Shown here: positions 1 to 10,345 of the stretch, piece by piece
Numbering within the stretch: the first letter of the stretch is position 1
Layout: each line of letters opens with the position of its first letter
From: Ectocarpus siliculosus
Taxonomy: Eukaryota; Sar; Phaeophyceae; Ectocarpales; Ectocarpaceae
Length of the DNA: 64,000 nt
Direction: 5' to 3'
Assembly: GCA_000310025.1 (NCBI GenBank)
Contig: FN649741.1
Coordinates: 5,685,775 to 5,749,774, forward strand
Notes under the pieces: generated by a model
Told to the model about the DNA's origin: nothing
The model's input: only the letters and a program-made list of their open reading frames with translations
The model's database searches: none
Program-made: the position numbers and the translations under genes

Positions 1-122
1 ATCCCCCGTTGCGCGGAGAGAGGGTTCTCGACCCCGCACAACATGATCTACTCGACCACCATTATTACGGTTACCGCCAAAAAAAAAAATGAGGTAAAAA
101 AAAAAAAACGGTAACCTGGTTG

Positions 123-345
123 CCGAGTTCACGAAGTGAATTGGCTTGTTTTACGACGTCGTTGCCAAGCGACGAAAACCCAATCCCGATGGCAAACACC
201 GAGTGGGGGGCTTGTTTTACAACGTCGTTGCCAAGCGACGAAAACCCAAACCCCGATGGCAAACACCGGGGGGGGCGGCTTGTTTTACAACGTCGTTGCC
301 AAGCGACGAAAACCCAACCCCGATGGCAAACACCGGGGGGGGAGC
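123..345. repeat. Three-copy tandem repeat, 66-68 bp unit
   Basis: Three units begin at about 145, 211 and 279 with the same core (cttgttttac, then cgtcgttgccaagcgacg, then aaaaccca, then gatggcaaacacc), separated by variable G runs. Each core holds a short inverted repeat, CGTCG...CGACG, and the array is entered by TCACGAAGTGA, itself a perfect small palindrome. A fourth, single copy with the same entry sequence lies at about 13375-13450 inside intron 6 of the B55 gene, so this is a dispersed family. The unit has no spacer/repeat organisation of a CRISPR and the genome is eukaryotic. Confidence 0.85.
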
Positions 346-654
346 TGGCGGGGGGGGGAAAAGCCACGTAGGGGGGGACAGGAACAGAACTGGCCGAAGT
401 GGGTGCTCGACGACCTGAAGGCATTCGGGGCCGACCACGGATCTACGAAAACCGATCCATGTTGTCTCGGAATCCCGGTAGCGAAAGACACGGCACCGAA
501 GTTAAGGTGGACGGAAGCCGCGAAGGTGGAGGGGGGAGTACCCTGGCATGTGGCGGTGCTGCAGGGAGCTGAGAGGTTCATGACCTCCTGACACGAGAAG
601 GAAGAAGAGGCCAGCCAACAATCCAAGGGCACAGGCACTAGAGACCAAAGTTCG
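346..654 (+). pseudogene. Degenerate transposon-like reading frame
   Basis: A reading frame open from the tandem repeats runs to a TGA at about 589-591 (…GGVPWHVAVLQGAERFMTS, stop) and continues in the same frame after it with an acidic tail (HEKEEEASQQSK) to a second TGA near 655. The continuation crosses the left edge of the inverted repeat at 615. It looks like the decayed end of a mobile-element protein, with one Trp codon perhaps changed to TGA. That is inference: I cannot name a family, and no terminal repeats, polymerase or integrase motif is visible. Confidence 0.25.
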
Positions 655-1778
655 TGAGTGCCTACGGCCTTCAAATCAATCGCGGCGGTGGGAAGTTGTG
701 GTGCTGTGCTTGGATCGTTCGAAAGTGTGGCCGATGCAGCAGCATTCAAGCTGTGCTGCTTGCAGCTCACAGAACTCGATAAAGAGGGATCGTTTCGAAG
801 TAGATAATGGATTCTGTAGTTTACTGCTTTACTCTGTGGGATGAAGTCCCTTGGATCCTCTACGGTAGACACTGCATTGTTACACGCGACCGCTTGTTAC
901 CAAGTCTATGCAATGGGACAATCGTACTGAGGATTTGAGGATGGATTTGGCAAACAAACAAGTACCGGTAGGCGTTATGCTCGATTTCTCGGATGAGATT
1001 TGCCTCGTTTGCAGCCCCCCCCTTCGAACAATCGTGGAACTTTCCGTTGAAGCCCCACCACACCCACAAACCGCGCGACATGTTTCCCAGCTCTCTCTCA
1101 TGAGTCACGCGTGAAATACGGGGATTGGGACCCACCCTGGCTGTGGAAAGTTGGAAAGGAGGGGTAGGGGACAAGTGGGGAACATATCTTCCTCGAAGGG
1201 ACACACGATGGCCACGGTGCTCGTCCCCAACAACTAACTCCCACGGTTTCCCCTACACACCGCTCCTGCAGATGGCGGAACAAACCTTTGATAAGAAGAG
1301 GCGGTTGGATGAGGACGGAAACGCCTCGGCGTTCGCCGAAAACACGGCAGAAAGTCGCAAGGAGAAGCTGGAGACCTGGCTCAAGCCCCTTGACAACGAG
1401 CAGCTGGTCAAGCTCCTCCTTGATATGTACGTCATGTTCTGCGCCAGTTGTGTCCTTGTGTGTGCATGTGTGTGATGTGTTGTTTTTCGTTCCATTTTTT
1501 TGGGGTGGCAGCCTCGCTTGGGTTCCTTGATCGTATCATATGCCCATGCTCATTTAGATTGGCATATGTGGACGGGAACTTCAATCTCTACTGCTTGTTA
1601 TTGTTATTGCCCACATTATGTCGTCTCTGTCGTCTCGTCCATGATGTCTGTTTTGAACGTGTCTACGTCTTTCGGTCCATCCTTTTGTAGCAGATACTGA
1701 GTTGTGTTTCTATTTGTTTCTATTTGTGTTTGCCGCGGCCCGTTTGGTGTGACCTCTTTCCTGTTTCTTTTGCTCTCT
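615..1778 (+). repeat. Left arm of a 1,164-bp inverted repeat (orphan promoter + exon 1)
   Basis: This arm is the reverse complement of 7004-8167: position x pairs with 8782-x throughout, so there are no indels. I count only four mismatches (654, 993, 1618, 1665). The arm carries a copy of the RRM gene's upstream region (615-1271), its start codon and first exon (1272-1426), and 352 bp of intron 1. It then stops abruptly at 1778, in the middle of the intron. No RRM exons follow, so the copied exon 1 is an orphan facing right. Confidence 0.95.
1272..1426 (+). pseudogene. Orphan copy of RRM-protein exon 1
   Basis: It begins [20 protein letters not shown] and encodes the same 51 residues as exon 1 of the RRM gene at 7510-7356, with the same GTACGT donor. 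The copy has no downstream RRM exon. Joining the donor to the nearest acceptor-like site (after 1782) meets a TGA at once. Unless it splices to something unseen it can only give a short peptide. Its duplicated promoter could still drive rightward transcription antisense to the parent gene (inference). Confidence 0.85.
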
Positions 1779-3426
1779 TCAGGTGACATGAACAAATTGG
1801 ACCAGGCCATTTTTTTCGCGCATCCAATTTGATAGGGCAATCTTTATGTCAAATTAAGATATTAATCCAAGCGCACACAAATCTTGGGGGACCTTGCCGA
1901 AGAATTTCAAACAATATTATAGGTAGATCTATGGGCCGTGTTCGGTCGATATATGACCTCGTAGTGGGCCCGGTCGTCGTGGTGGTCCAGTGGTAACCTC
2001 GAAACGGCTAGTCGCAAAGTCGTGAGTTCGAATCCCTCCCATGTTATCAATAAATTACAAATTACAAATATGCGGGTGAAAGCGAAAAAGATGGGTCTCG
2101 TGAGTTCCAAACTTTGACGTAAGCACCGTTCACGAGGGAAAAGGACAGCTGGACCCTTCTCGCGATACAAAATACAATTCAGTCCGAAATAAAAACAAAG
2201 AGAAGAAAGCCCGGTGTTCACCCAACTTTACTGTGTGATTCTGGATGGTCGTAGTTGTATGAAAAATGCACTGAATATATGTGTGGTGCACGTCTCACCA
2301 CGAAAAATTGAGGGACTGTCGCCGTAACAAATAGGACGAAAACACTCAGTGGCCATCCGTGACGATCCAAATTGGCCCATAGTTGGGTGCTGAGAGCCGC
2401 GGATCCGGCTTGAAGCAGCGGCACGGCCTTTCCCAGGTTCAGAGTGAAACCAGGGCGAATCACATGTTTGTCTGCGCGTGTAGAACACAACATACTTAAG
2501 GTATCCCGCAGGTTTCATGGCACGTAGCCATCTGTGTGAGGAGCACCAGCGGTGGCTAAAGGTGTGCACATCTGCACCAAATGGTTAAACAGGGCAGCAC
2601 ATCATGGGGTCCTACTAGATTATCGCGGAGCCCCTCGGTCATATTTTTTTGCTTAATTGTGTGATGTGCAACCCGGGGGGGTGAGGAAGTGTTTTGTCCA
2701 ACCAAGGCCGTGACCTACAAAGGGTGAATGCAAAGTCCTCACCCTAGACGGGAGCATGCAAAACAATTTTTTCGCACTCATCTCTAAATCCAGAATAGGA
2801 ATCGGTTGCTTGTGATCTTTACGCACAAAACCTGTGATTCCTCCAAACCATTGCAAGACCCCCGAGTCATCACTCGACTTTGGTGTGACATTATGTGTGC
2901 TAGGCGTCGATACGTGTACTGCTCTGCACTAGAAGCCATTTGATGGGATGGTTTCGTTTTCACCCACAGAATGATCCGAGACACAGATTCTCTTTACATC
3001 GATATTAGTACAGCTCTCTGTTCCTCTACAACACCCGTTATATGTCCAATTACATACGTGGCTTGCAACTGTAGCCAAATACATGTGTAAGCGGTATAGG
3101 AACATCTCTGCGGCAGGCTCCAAATGTTGGTTATACCTCTCCGTTACATGAATCATGCGATCAAAACGGCCGCCGAGCCAAACCCTGTCCTAACGCAAAC
3201 TCACAATACCATAGGTCCTCTTCTGTCGTCGTGTCCTCTGTGTCGTTTATCCTCTGACTGAGTGCCTTGAGCTTAGAGACCTATGAAGACGGTAGAAACT
3301 CTGAAACCATATCCCTCCATTAAAACCACAACGTCTGTTGTCCACACTACTTCCTACCAATTGAAGCAAAAAATCTGACAAGGAACCATGGGCTCCCTCG
3401 GACAGCTTGCACATCGAAAGGGAGGA
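1779..3426. other. Intergenic stretch with a tRNA-like sequence
   Basis: This lies between the orphan exon-1 copy and the stop codon of the RRM gene. Apart from the tRNA-like sequence near 1966-2040, I see no open frame with convincing codon use, no splice-linked exons and no known domain. It includes the 3' flank of the RRM gene. Confidence 0.5.
1966..2062 (+). repeat. tRNA-related sequence, probable SINE head
   Basis: A tggtccagtgg segment resembles a pol III A box. About 30 bases downstream, gagttcgaatccc matches the B box (GGTTCGANTCC). It is followed by an AT-rich tail with the repeat aaattacaaattacaaat. When I tried to fold it as a tRNA, the T stem had mismatches and the acceptor stem did not close, so a functional tRNA is unlikely. 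A tRNA-derived short interspersed element is the best reading; no second copy is obvious in this window. Confidence 0.45.
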
Positions 3427-6400
3427 TCAGTATCCCTGCTGTCCGCCCCATGCACCCGCTCCTCCGGCAGCCTGGGTAGCCTGGCCTTGGTATGCACCAC
3501 CACCGTTGGTGCCGTACGCAGCAGCGCCTCCTGCATACGCACCGTTGCCATACGCTTGCTGCACTCCCTGTACCAACGGAAGCGGATACCAACATCGTCA
3601 AATGTCAACAGTCCGCCTGTATTAAGCAACTAAGCGGGGTGGAGCGTGCAACTATCAGCAGTATACCATACCAGTCTTCGTTTGGCGCCATGGTATGGGT
3701 CAACAGCTGGCATTGGGACAAGTGATGAACGAACGTACCTGAGGTGCGCCGAACTGCTGCTGCTGCCCCCACTGTCCCTGACCGCCGAAGCCTTGGGCTT
3801 GACCATCACCGCCACCAACACCCCACTGACCAGAGCCTTGACCTGTGAAAATGGCATAGGCGTAAAAATTGTATTGTTGTGTGGTCAAGCTTGTAACACA
3901 AGACGGGCTTAGAAGTCTGACTTTGTACACTATTTCGAAAGGTGAATAACTATGTCACGTCTGCAGGAACACACGACACCGCGTACCTTGAGCAGGGTAC
4001 TGCTGCTGCTGACCCATCATGCCCCAGTGCTGACCGGCCTGAGGTCCACCGTAGTTCTGGTTCTTCCTGTTCGAAGCTCCCTCAGCTGCGATGTTGCAGT
4101 GGGTCAGGCGACCCTGCAACCCCAGCAAAGCAGCGAGGAGAGGCAGCGATAATAACTAAACCGTCGGTCCTGTCGAAAAAAACTCAAGAGAACACAGTAA
4201 GCCTGTTTGACGCCAGCGCGCAAGACAGGCGATAGCTGAACGAAAGGCGAAATAGATGTGACCGTTGTGATTCACATTAGCCAACTAAATATACTGCTCC
4301 CCAACGCATTGTTGTTGCCCTATGACTTGATCCCTGGCGTGCGTCATTCCGGACTCACATCAAGCTGCTTTTCCGGCTCAGCAACGGCAGCAGCAGCGTT
4401 GGCGGCAAAGCGGAAGGTAACAAAGCCGTATCCCTTGGACTTGCCCGACGCGCGGTCAGTTGTCACCACACAATCCTCCAGTTCGCCGAATTGAGAGAAC
4501 ATCGTGCGCAGTGACTCTGTCGTAGTGTCCCTGTTCACCGAGACAGAAAAACGTGTTTGAGAACGATTTCGGAAAGGGCGTGCTATATGCAGAGATACCA
4601 ACGTAGCGATTCTTCCGCACCACAATATTATAATTTACAAGTGACATACCCACCACGAGAGCCCTCTGACGAAGATCTTCCTGGCACTGACGTCCTCTCC
4701 TGAGCCACCCACGGCGCCACCCATCATGCCACCCGCTCCACCCTGCATAGCGCCGCCCTGCATGCCACCACCAGCCCTTGCAGGCAGCGGTTGAGAGGAG
4801 CGGAGGGCCGCCAAGTTGCACAAGCTCACCCGCCCCTGCAACGAGAGCATGCGATGCCAAGCGGAGAAACGAGAAACGCCCGATAAGATCAAACAGCTTC
4901 GGCTCAATCACGCAGTTGCTTGGACGCGCGATATAGGCTGCAGCAGTACTCGAATCAAGGAAACAAAGCGGCTTTGCGTCTAGCCCAATGACACCACCAT
5001 GAATCGCGCGTCCTAAAATAACGGGGTCAAGAAGCAATACACGCGAGTGGGGAGAGAAACCGGTCGACTCAAGCATGTGGACGTGTCAACAACCGGTCGA
5101 CTCCAGTTCCTCACGTCGATCATCTTCTCAGGATTTTCCAGAGCGGCATGAGCGCCGTCCATGCTCTTGAAGGTGACAAAGCCGTAACCCTTCGATTTCT
5201 GTGTCATCTTGTCCATCACCACGGTGGCCTAGCGCGCAAGTCACCGAGCAGGCGGAAAAAGTACGAGTCCGTGTCAACCAGTTATCCAAAGGAACGAGCA
5301 TCACCTTTAGTCTTTTGACACTACCCGTAGTGACAAAACAACGAATACAACCAGTCGAGAGCCGCATTTTGTGATGCAACAATCACAACGAGAGGAAGCG
5401 CCAGCGTCGTTCAGGTGGGCCGAAACGAAGACAGGAAGTGCCTTGCGATGAACGACAGAGGAGCTGCTATTTCAAATTCTTAGACTCTGATCCTGGGCGA
5501 ATGCGAAAAAATCGCAAGATTGGGGAGAGGACCGATAGTCGCTGACGATCAGGGGGGAAAAAAAAAAGCCCTGGGGGGAGCCGACTCGCACAATGCATAG
5601 ATGCATGCTATTGATACCACGTTTCTCATGCAGCGGGGCCTACCTCGGCGATCTCTCCGTATTGCTCGAAGACTGCACGAAGGGACTGGTCGTTGGTTTC
5701 CCATGGTAGACCGCGAACGAAAATTTTCTTGTTCACCTAAAAACGAGCAGCGCGTGCAGCGGGGTAATAAGCCTTAGATGCTCCAGCAAGTACAGTGTGA
5801 TGTATGAATAGGTGCCTAAAGCTGGAGCGCCGCGACAACCTCACGTGTGCACTGCACCCATCAGGTTCGAGCGGTGGCTTGCGTGACGGTCGCATGGAAC
5901 AAAATTGCAAGAAAAGGTGAGTTTTCGATCTGCATGGTCACTGTATTTGTCTTTCAGCCTCCAAATATTTGGGAGCGTCCCTACACTGAAATAGGGGTGG
6001 GCTTTATGAGTGCTGCAACATACGGTACGGCTTGAAGTTCCCCTACAACAGTTCCAGTGCCGACATGACAGCAGTCGTGGAAAATCTCATTGAGGAATGG
6101 GACCATTTCGTTCCGGCATCAACTACAAGAGAATGAGGAAACCAAGTCAGAATCGAATATCCCGCCAGCAAAGCGAAAAAAAATCCGCAAAATCAAACAG
6201 ATTTCCTCTGCCACGTGGGAGTCTAGAAAAACCAAGACAAACCCAAACCGCGGATAGAAGCACAGGTCGTCAAATAGGAGTGGTTGGCTTTCGCACAACT
6301 CATAAACAATGTGATAGGCCGGTAAACGCAACGTGGACTACTCAAGCGAGCCTGTGCACACTTCTATTCATTTGCTCGTATGCATACCGAAAATCATTAC

Positions 6401-7510
6401 TATCCGCGAAAAAGTCAACATTGCATCCACTGCATCATGTGGTACTGAAAACCAGTCCACCATGTGAAAAGCATCGACAGCAGTAGTGCGACCGTTCACG
6501 TACAGTGACGAAAACAATGCGAGGACCCCCATGGATAAATAAGCTGGCGACGCACAACCGCCAACATGGACTCATGTCACACTGATGTGAATTGGAGGTG
6601 GGGATGTAAGATGCGTGAGAACCAGATCATCAACAGAGGGTAGTGGACATCCCATGTTTCAAGCAAATGTCACGACTGCCGTTCAAAAGCAAACGCTACC
6701 GCACTACCTACAGCTGTCATCAACCGTGCTTATCCACTCGCAACGTAATCATACCGGAATATCATCGCAGGCCCGGTGGATCTCGTCGAATGCACCAGGG
6801 TTCACAGACCCACTGAAGATTGCAGAAGAAGATGCCCAGCCAAAATGGCCCCAAAACCACACAAAATGGCACCCGCACACGAATATTGTATGCAACAAGC
6901 CGGTTGCAACGAAGCCATATGCGCACGGATTGGAAGGAAGAAACGCCATGAACCCAGGGCACGCCAGACGTCCAGGGCACGCCAGACATCAGAACCATGT
7001 AAGAGAGAGCAAAAGAAACAGGAAAGAGGTCACACCAAACGGGCCGCGGCAAACACAAATAGAAACAAATAGAAACACAACTCAGTATCTGCTACAAAAG
7101 GATGGACCGAAAGACGCAGACACGTTCAAAACAGACATCATGGACGAGACGACAGAGACGACACAATGTGGGCAATAACAATAACAAGCAGTAGAGATTG
7201 AAGTTCCCGTCCACATATGCCAATCTAAATGAGCATGGGCATATGATACGATCAAGGAACCCAAGCGAGGCTGCCACCCCAAAAAAATGGAACGAAAAAC
7301 AACACATCACACACATGCACACACAAGGACACAACTGGCGCAGAACATGACGTACATATCAAGGAGGAGCTTGACCAGCTGCTCGTTGTCAAGGGGCTTG
7401 AGCCAGGTCTCCAGCTTCTCCTTGCGACTTTCTGCCGTGTTTTCGGCGAACGCCGAGGCGTTTCCGTCCTCATCCAACCGCCTCTTCTTATCAAAGGTTT
7501 GTTCCGCCAT
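3427..7510 (-). CDS. Two-RRM RNA-binding protein, UBA2/hnRNP A/B type
   Basis: Nine exons read 7510-7356, 6812-6755, 5736-5644, 5228-5115, 4835-4654, 4530-4359, 4113-3987, 3842-3739 and 3567-3427; every join keeps frame and gives 381 residues. A helical N-terminal segment (about 1-70, with [16 protein letters not shown]) precedes two RNA recognition motifs. RRM1 (about 73-150) shows RNP2 KIFVRGL and RNP1 [11 protein letters not shown]2 (about 190-270) repeats both. The tail from about 270 is rich in Gly, Gln, Tyr and Ala (ends GAWGGQQGY), as in hnRNPs. The N-terminal segment plus tandem RRMs is most like plant UBP1-associated protein 2, which binds U-rich RNA in the nucleus; the exact subfamily is inferred. 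The promoter and first exon lie inside the right inverted-repeat arm. Confidence 0.92.
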
Positions 7511-8167
7511 CTGCAGGAGCGGTGTGTAGGGGAAACCGTGGGAGTTAGTTGTTGGGGACGAGCACCGTGGCCATCGTGTGTCCCTTCGAGGAAGATATGT
7601 TCCCCACTTGTCCCCTACCCCTCCTTTCCAACTTTCCACAGCCAGGGTGGGTCCCAATCCCCGTATTTCACGCGTGACTCATGAGAGAGAGCTGGGAAAC
7701 ATGTCGCGCGGTTTGTGGGTGTGGTGGGGCTTCAACGGAAAGTTCCACGATTGTTCGAAGGGGGGGGCTGCAAACGAGGCAAATCTCACCCGAGAAATCG
7801 AGCATAACGCCTACCGGTACTTGTTTGTTTGCCAAATCCATCCTCAAATCCTCAGTACGATTGTCCCATTGCATAGACTTGGTAACAAGCGGTCGCGTGT
7901 AACAATGCAGTGTCTACCGTAGAGGATCCAAGGGACTTCATCCCACAGAGTAAAGCAGTAAACTACAGAATCCATTATCTACTTCGAAACGATCCCTCTT
8001 TATCGAGTTCTGTGAGCTGCAAGCAGCACAGCTTGAATGCTGCTGCATCGGCCACACTTTCGAACGATCCAAGCACAGCACCACAACTTCCCACCGCCGC
8101 GATTGATTTGAAGGCCGTAGGCACTCATGAACTTTGGTCTCTAGTGCCTGTGCCCTTGGATTGTTGG
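7004..8167 (-). repeat. Right arm of the 1,164-bp inverted repeat
   Basis: This arm holds the functional 5' end of the RRM gene: 657 bp upstream of the start codon (7511-8167), exon 1 (7356-7510) and 352 bp of intron 1. It matches 615-1778 in reverse complement with about four differences. The outer edges share ccaacaatccaaggg; the inner edges break inside a CT-rich intron stretch (tgctctct). Confidence 0.95.
7511..8167 (-). promoter_or_regulatory. Probable promoter and 5' UTR region of the RRM gene
   Basis: This is the 657 bp directly upstream of the start codon and wholly inside the inverted repeat, so an identical region faces right at 615-1271. I see no convincing TATA box. Open frames here match between the two arms only because the DNA is duplicated, and they have no recognisable product. 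The promoter role is inferred from position. Confidence 0.45.
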
Positions 8168-9086
8168 GAAAAAAATTGCCTGAAAGCAGGATCCTTGGAA
8201 AATACTGCGACTTCGTACTGACAACACTGCCGTAGATAACATCTCGACCAAGGAAGGATCCTTCCAATCTTTTCAACAACGCCAACGGCGAATCTGTAGT
8301 TCTTTCAAGTATGTCATAGACAAAGGAAACTGCAGCTGACAAACTACAAGTTCTGCTTTGAACGGGAGAAAATTGCACTTCGAATGGAAAATCAGCGTTC
8401 AAGTTGTCTCTCGATTCCGATCCGTGCCTGGGCGGAAAGCGCTATTTCGTGCGTACACAGAGGGAAGAGAGTGCTGTATTCTTGTCGCTTCTCGCATTAA
8501 AAATCGAAGGAAAAGGACCGCAGGAGGGGTGGGTATGGGGTCTCAGGGAGAGGAACCGTTCTGTGAGGCCACGGGTTGGAGAAAACGGCACAACAACAAC
8601 GCTGAGCCCTGATATTCAAGTCAAGACAAAAAAAATGGAAGCGCGGTATGCAAAGTGCAGTAAGTGCTGCTACCCTCGAAATCTCCAGAGAGGTACTACA
8701 GCAGTTGTACAGCGCCAACAATAACAACATGGCCAGGTACACGAGGAAAAAGGGTGAGCTATCAACAAGTGATGAGGGTGTGGCTAGGTGCGGCCGGATA
8801 CGGCCGGCAACGTGAACGATAAGTCACTGCAGCAGTACTGCTGTAGTGTACACGTAAAATCTACCGCGCAGCAGCTGGGCGTTTTCACGCCCTGCTGCGA
8901 CTGATCAGACGGGACTTCGGCAAAACACATCTGGAAATAAATATCCGGCCGCATTACTCCTAGAATCACAAGTGATGGACGAGGAAGGAGAGAGGCAGCG
9001 CGCGAATGGGTACCGGCGAGGAGATCGGCGTCGGGACGGAGGGCAGATAGCCAACGGGGTTGCATCACAATTCCTCTGCCACAGCA

Positions 9087-9233
9087 GTGGTGGTAATTTT
9101 TGATGATAAAACTCGCCTCGTGGTATTCGACGGGGTGGATCCGTCGGCGATGTTACAAATCAATGAAGAGGGCATGATACATGAAGAGCAGGGCATTGAT
9201 TACTTCGTCAAGGTCCAAACATCCTCAGCCTGA
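9087..9233 (+). CDS. Possible terminal exon of an unrecognised gene
   Basis: After a pyrimidine-rich tract ending ctctgccacagcag, a frame of about 48 codons ends at TGA 9231-9233. It has an acidic, well-folded-looking composition (TRLVVFDGVDPSAMLQINEE, then a short Glu-rich stretch and FVKVQTSSA). I could not find an upstream exon that joins to it, and I do not recognise a family. It may be a real last exon of a small plus-strand gene lying between the RRM and B55 genes, or chance. Confidence 0.25.
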   Translation: MVVIFDDKTRLVVFDGVDPSAMLQINEEGMIHEEQGIDYFVKVQTSSA

Positions 9234-9810
9234 CAGCCGTGTGTGCCGTCTTTCAGAGACTCTGATGACTCTCTCGAACGCATATGCATACGATAGCCAC
9301 AGGATCCTCATCCACGTGCGGAAGGAAGGGAGAGGAAGAAGAAAGGACCAGCGGATCCACTAATCCAACCCATGGTTACGGCATGCATCATGTCTTCATA
9401 CCTTGGTGTGTGTTGCACGAGGAGGACGGGAGATTTGAGGAAAGGGATGAGGCAGAAAGACACAGGGACGCGGGCGGTGAGGCAGCAGGGCAGATCAGAC
9501 AGATGTCGTGATGTTGTTGATAATTGGGGGTTACGCTGAGGTCATGCGTGGGGTCCCCAGGGGCAAAAACGTGGAACGTCACTGTGGGGTTTGCACAGAG
9601 GGTGAACCCCACCGTTACAAAATGAGACAAATGAATAAATGAGGAAATCCTCGTGTGACGGTTGATGGACGTTTGATGACGGCTCAAGCTCAAACAGAAA
9701 CGGAACTTAAATCCAGCTCTAGGGCAAGTACTATATCAGCATACAGACTGCGCGGGCTCCTGTTCCTGATAAGCAAAGCAATCGCGGTGTCTAACGTGTG
9801 GAGGTGTGGT

Positions 9811-9832
9811 AGAGAGAGAGAGAGAGAGAGAG
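9811..9832 (+). repeat. (AG)n microsatellite
   Basis: Eleven AG units in an otherwise mixed-sequence intergenic region. No function is suggested. Confidence 0.9.
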
Positions 9833-10345
9833 CACTCTGCCAACGTGCGGGTATCAGCTGTCGATATCTTGATCTTTCTTCAATTGCGACAATTTTTTCG
9901 TGCTGTAGACGGGACTAGGAAGCAAGAGCATTCGTCACCTCGGCAGCGGCGTATGTGTAGGGGAACGTACTTGTATACGCCACACGAAAACTCGTGAGGT
10001 AGTGAGAATCTGGCGTTCTGAGAAGCCCCGAGTGAGTGTGTGTGATCACGAAACACACACCGACCGCCGTTATACGGAGTGGTGCCAGGCTGCGAGGGTG
10101 AAATAAGCAGATCCACGAGCGGCAATTGTTCGTGCAGCAACCAATTTGGGTCTACTCTAGATACCGGCACACCTGGATATAGAGCAAGCTGACCAGCTTC
10201 GATGATCGCTGTCGAGGATGGCAGAGTGGAAGCCCGAACCGCTGGTAGTCTGCCAAGCTATTGTGTGGAGAGCCCTGCACTACTATCAAGTGTCTGTCCA
10301 TCAACTCTGTCGCCAGCGGCAACTGTGTGCAAAGACGATGATGTC

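Larger units (their letters stand above)
8168..10345. other. Gap between RRM and B55 genes
   Basis: This is 2.2 kb of mostly non-coding DNA between two divergent genes. It holds an AG dinucleotide run at 9811-9832 and a dense TACTGCTGTA-type palindrome near 8830-8855. It also has one coding-like stretch at 9087-9233, listed separately. Nothing else in it shows linked exons. Confidence 0.5.

Noticed and set aside
145-340. CRISPR-like array
   Set aside because: There are only three units of 66-68 bp with no unique spacers, in a eukaryotic genome with spliceosomal introns. It is a tandem repeat.
860-1204. Medium open frames on both strands in the inverted-repeat arms (also at 7578-7922)
   Set aside because: They look 'conserved' only because the DNA is duplicated at 99.7%. 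They overlap promoter sequence and have no domain.
1966-2040. Functional tRNA gene
   Set aside because: A- and B-box-like sequences are present, but the T stem is mismatched and the acceptor stem does not close. It is better read as a tRNA-derived repeat.
3650-3700. Extra 36-nt exon in the RRM gene ([11 protein letters not shown])
   Set aside because: It would keep frame, but the flanking exons already join cleanly (…FGAPQ to GVQQAYGNG), and the sequence does not fit the Gly/Gln-rich tail.
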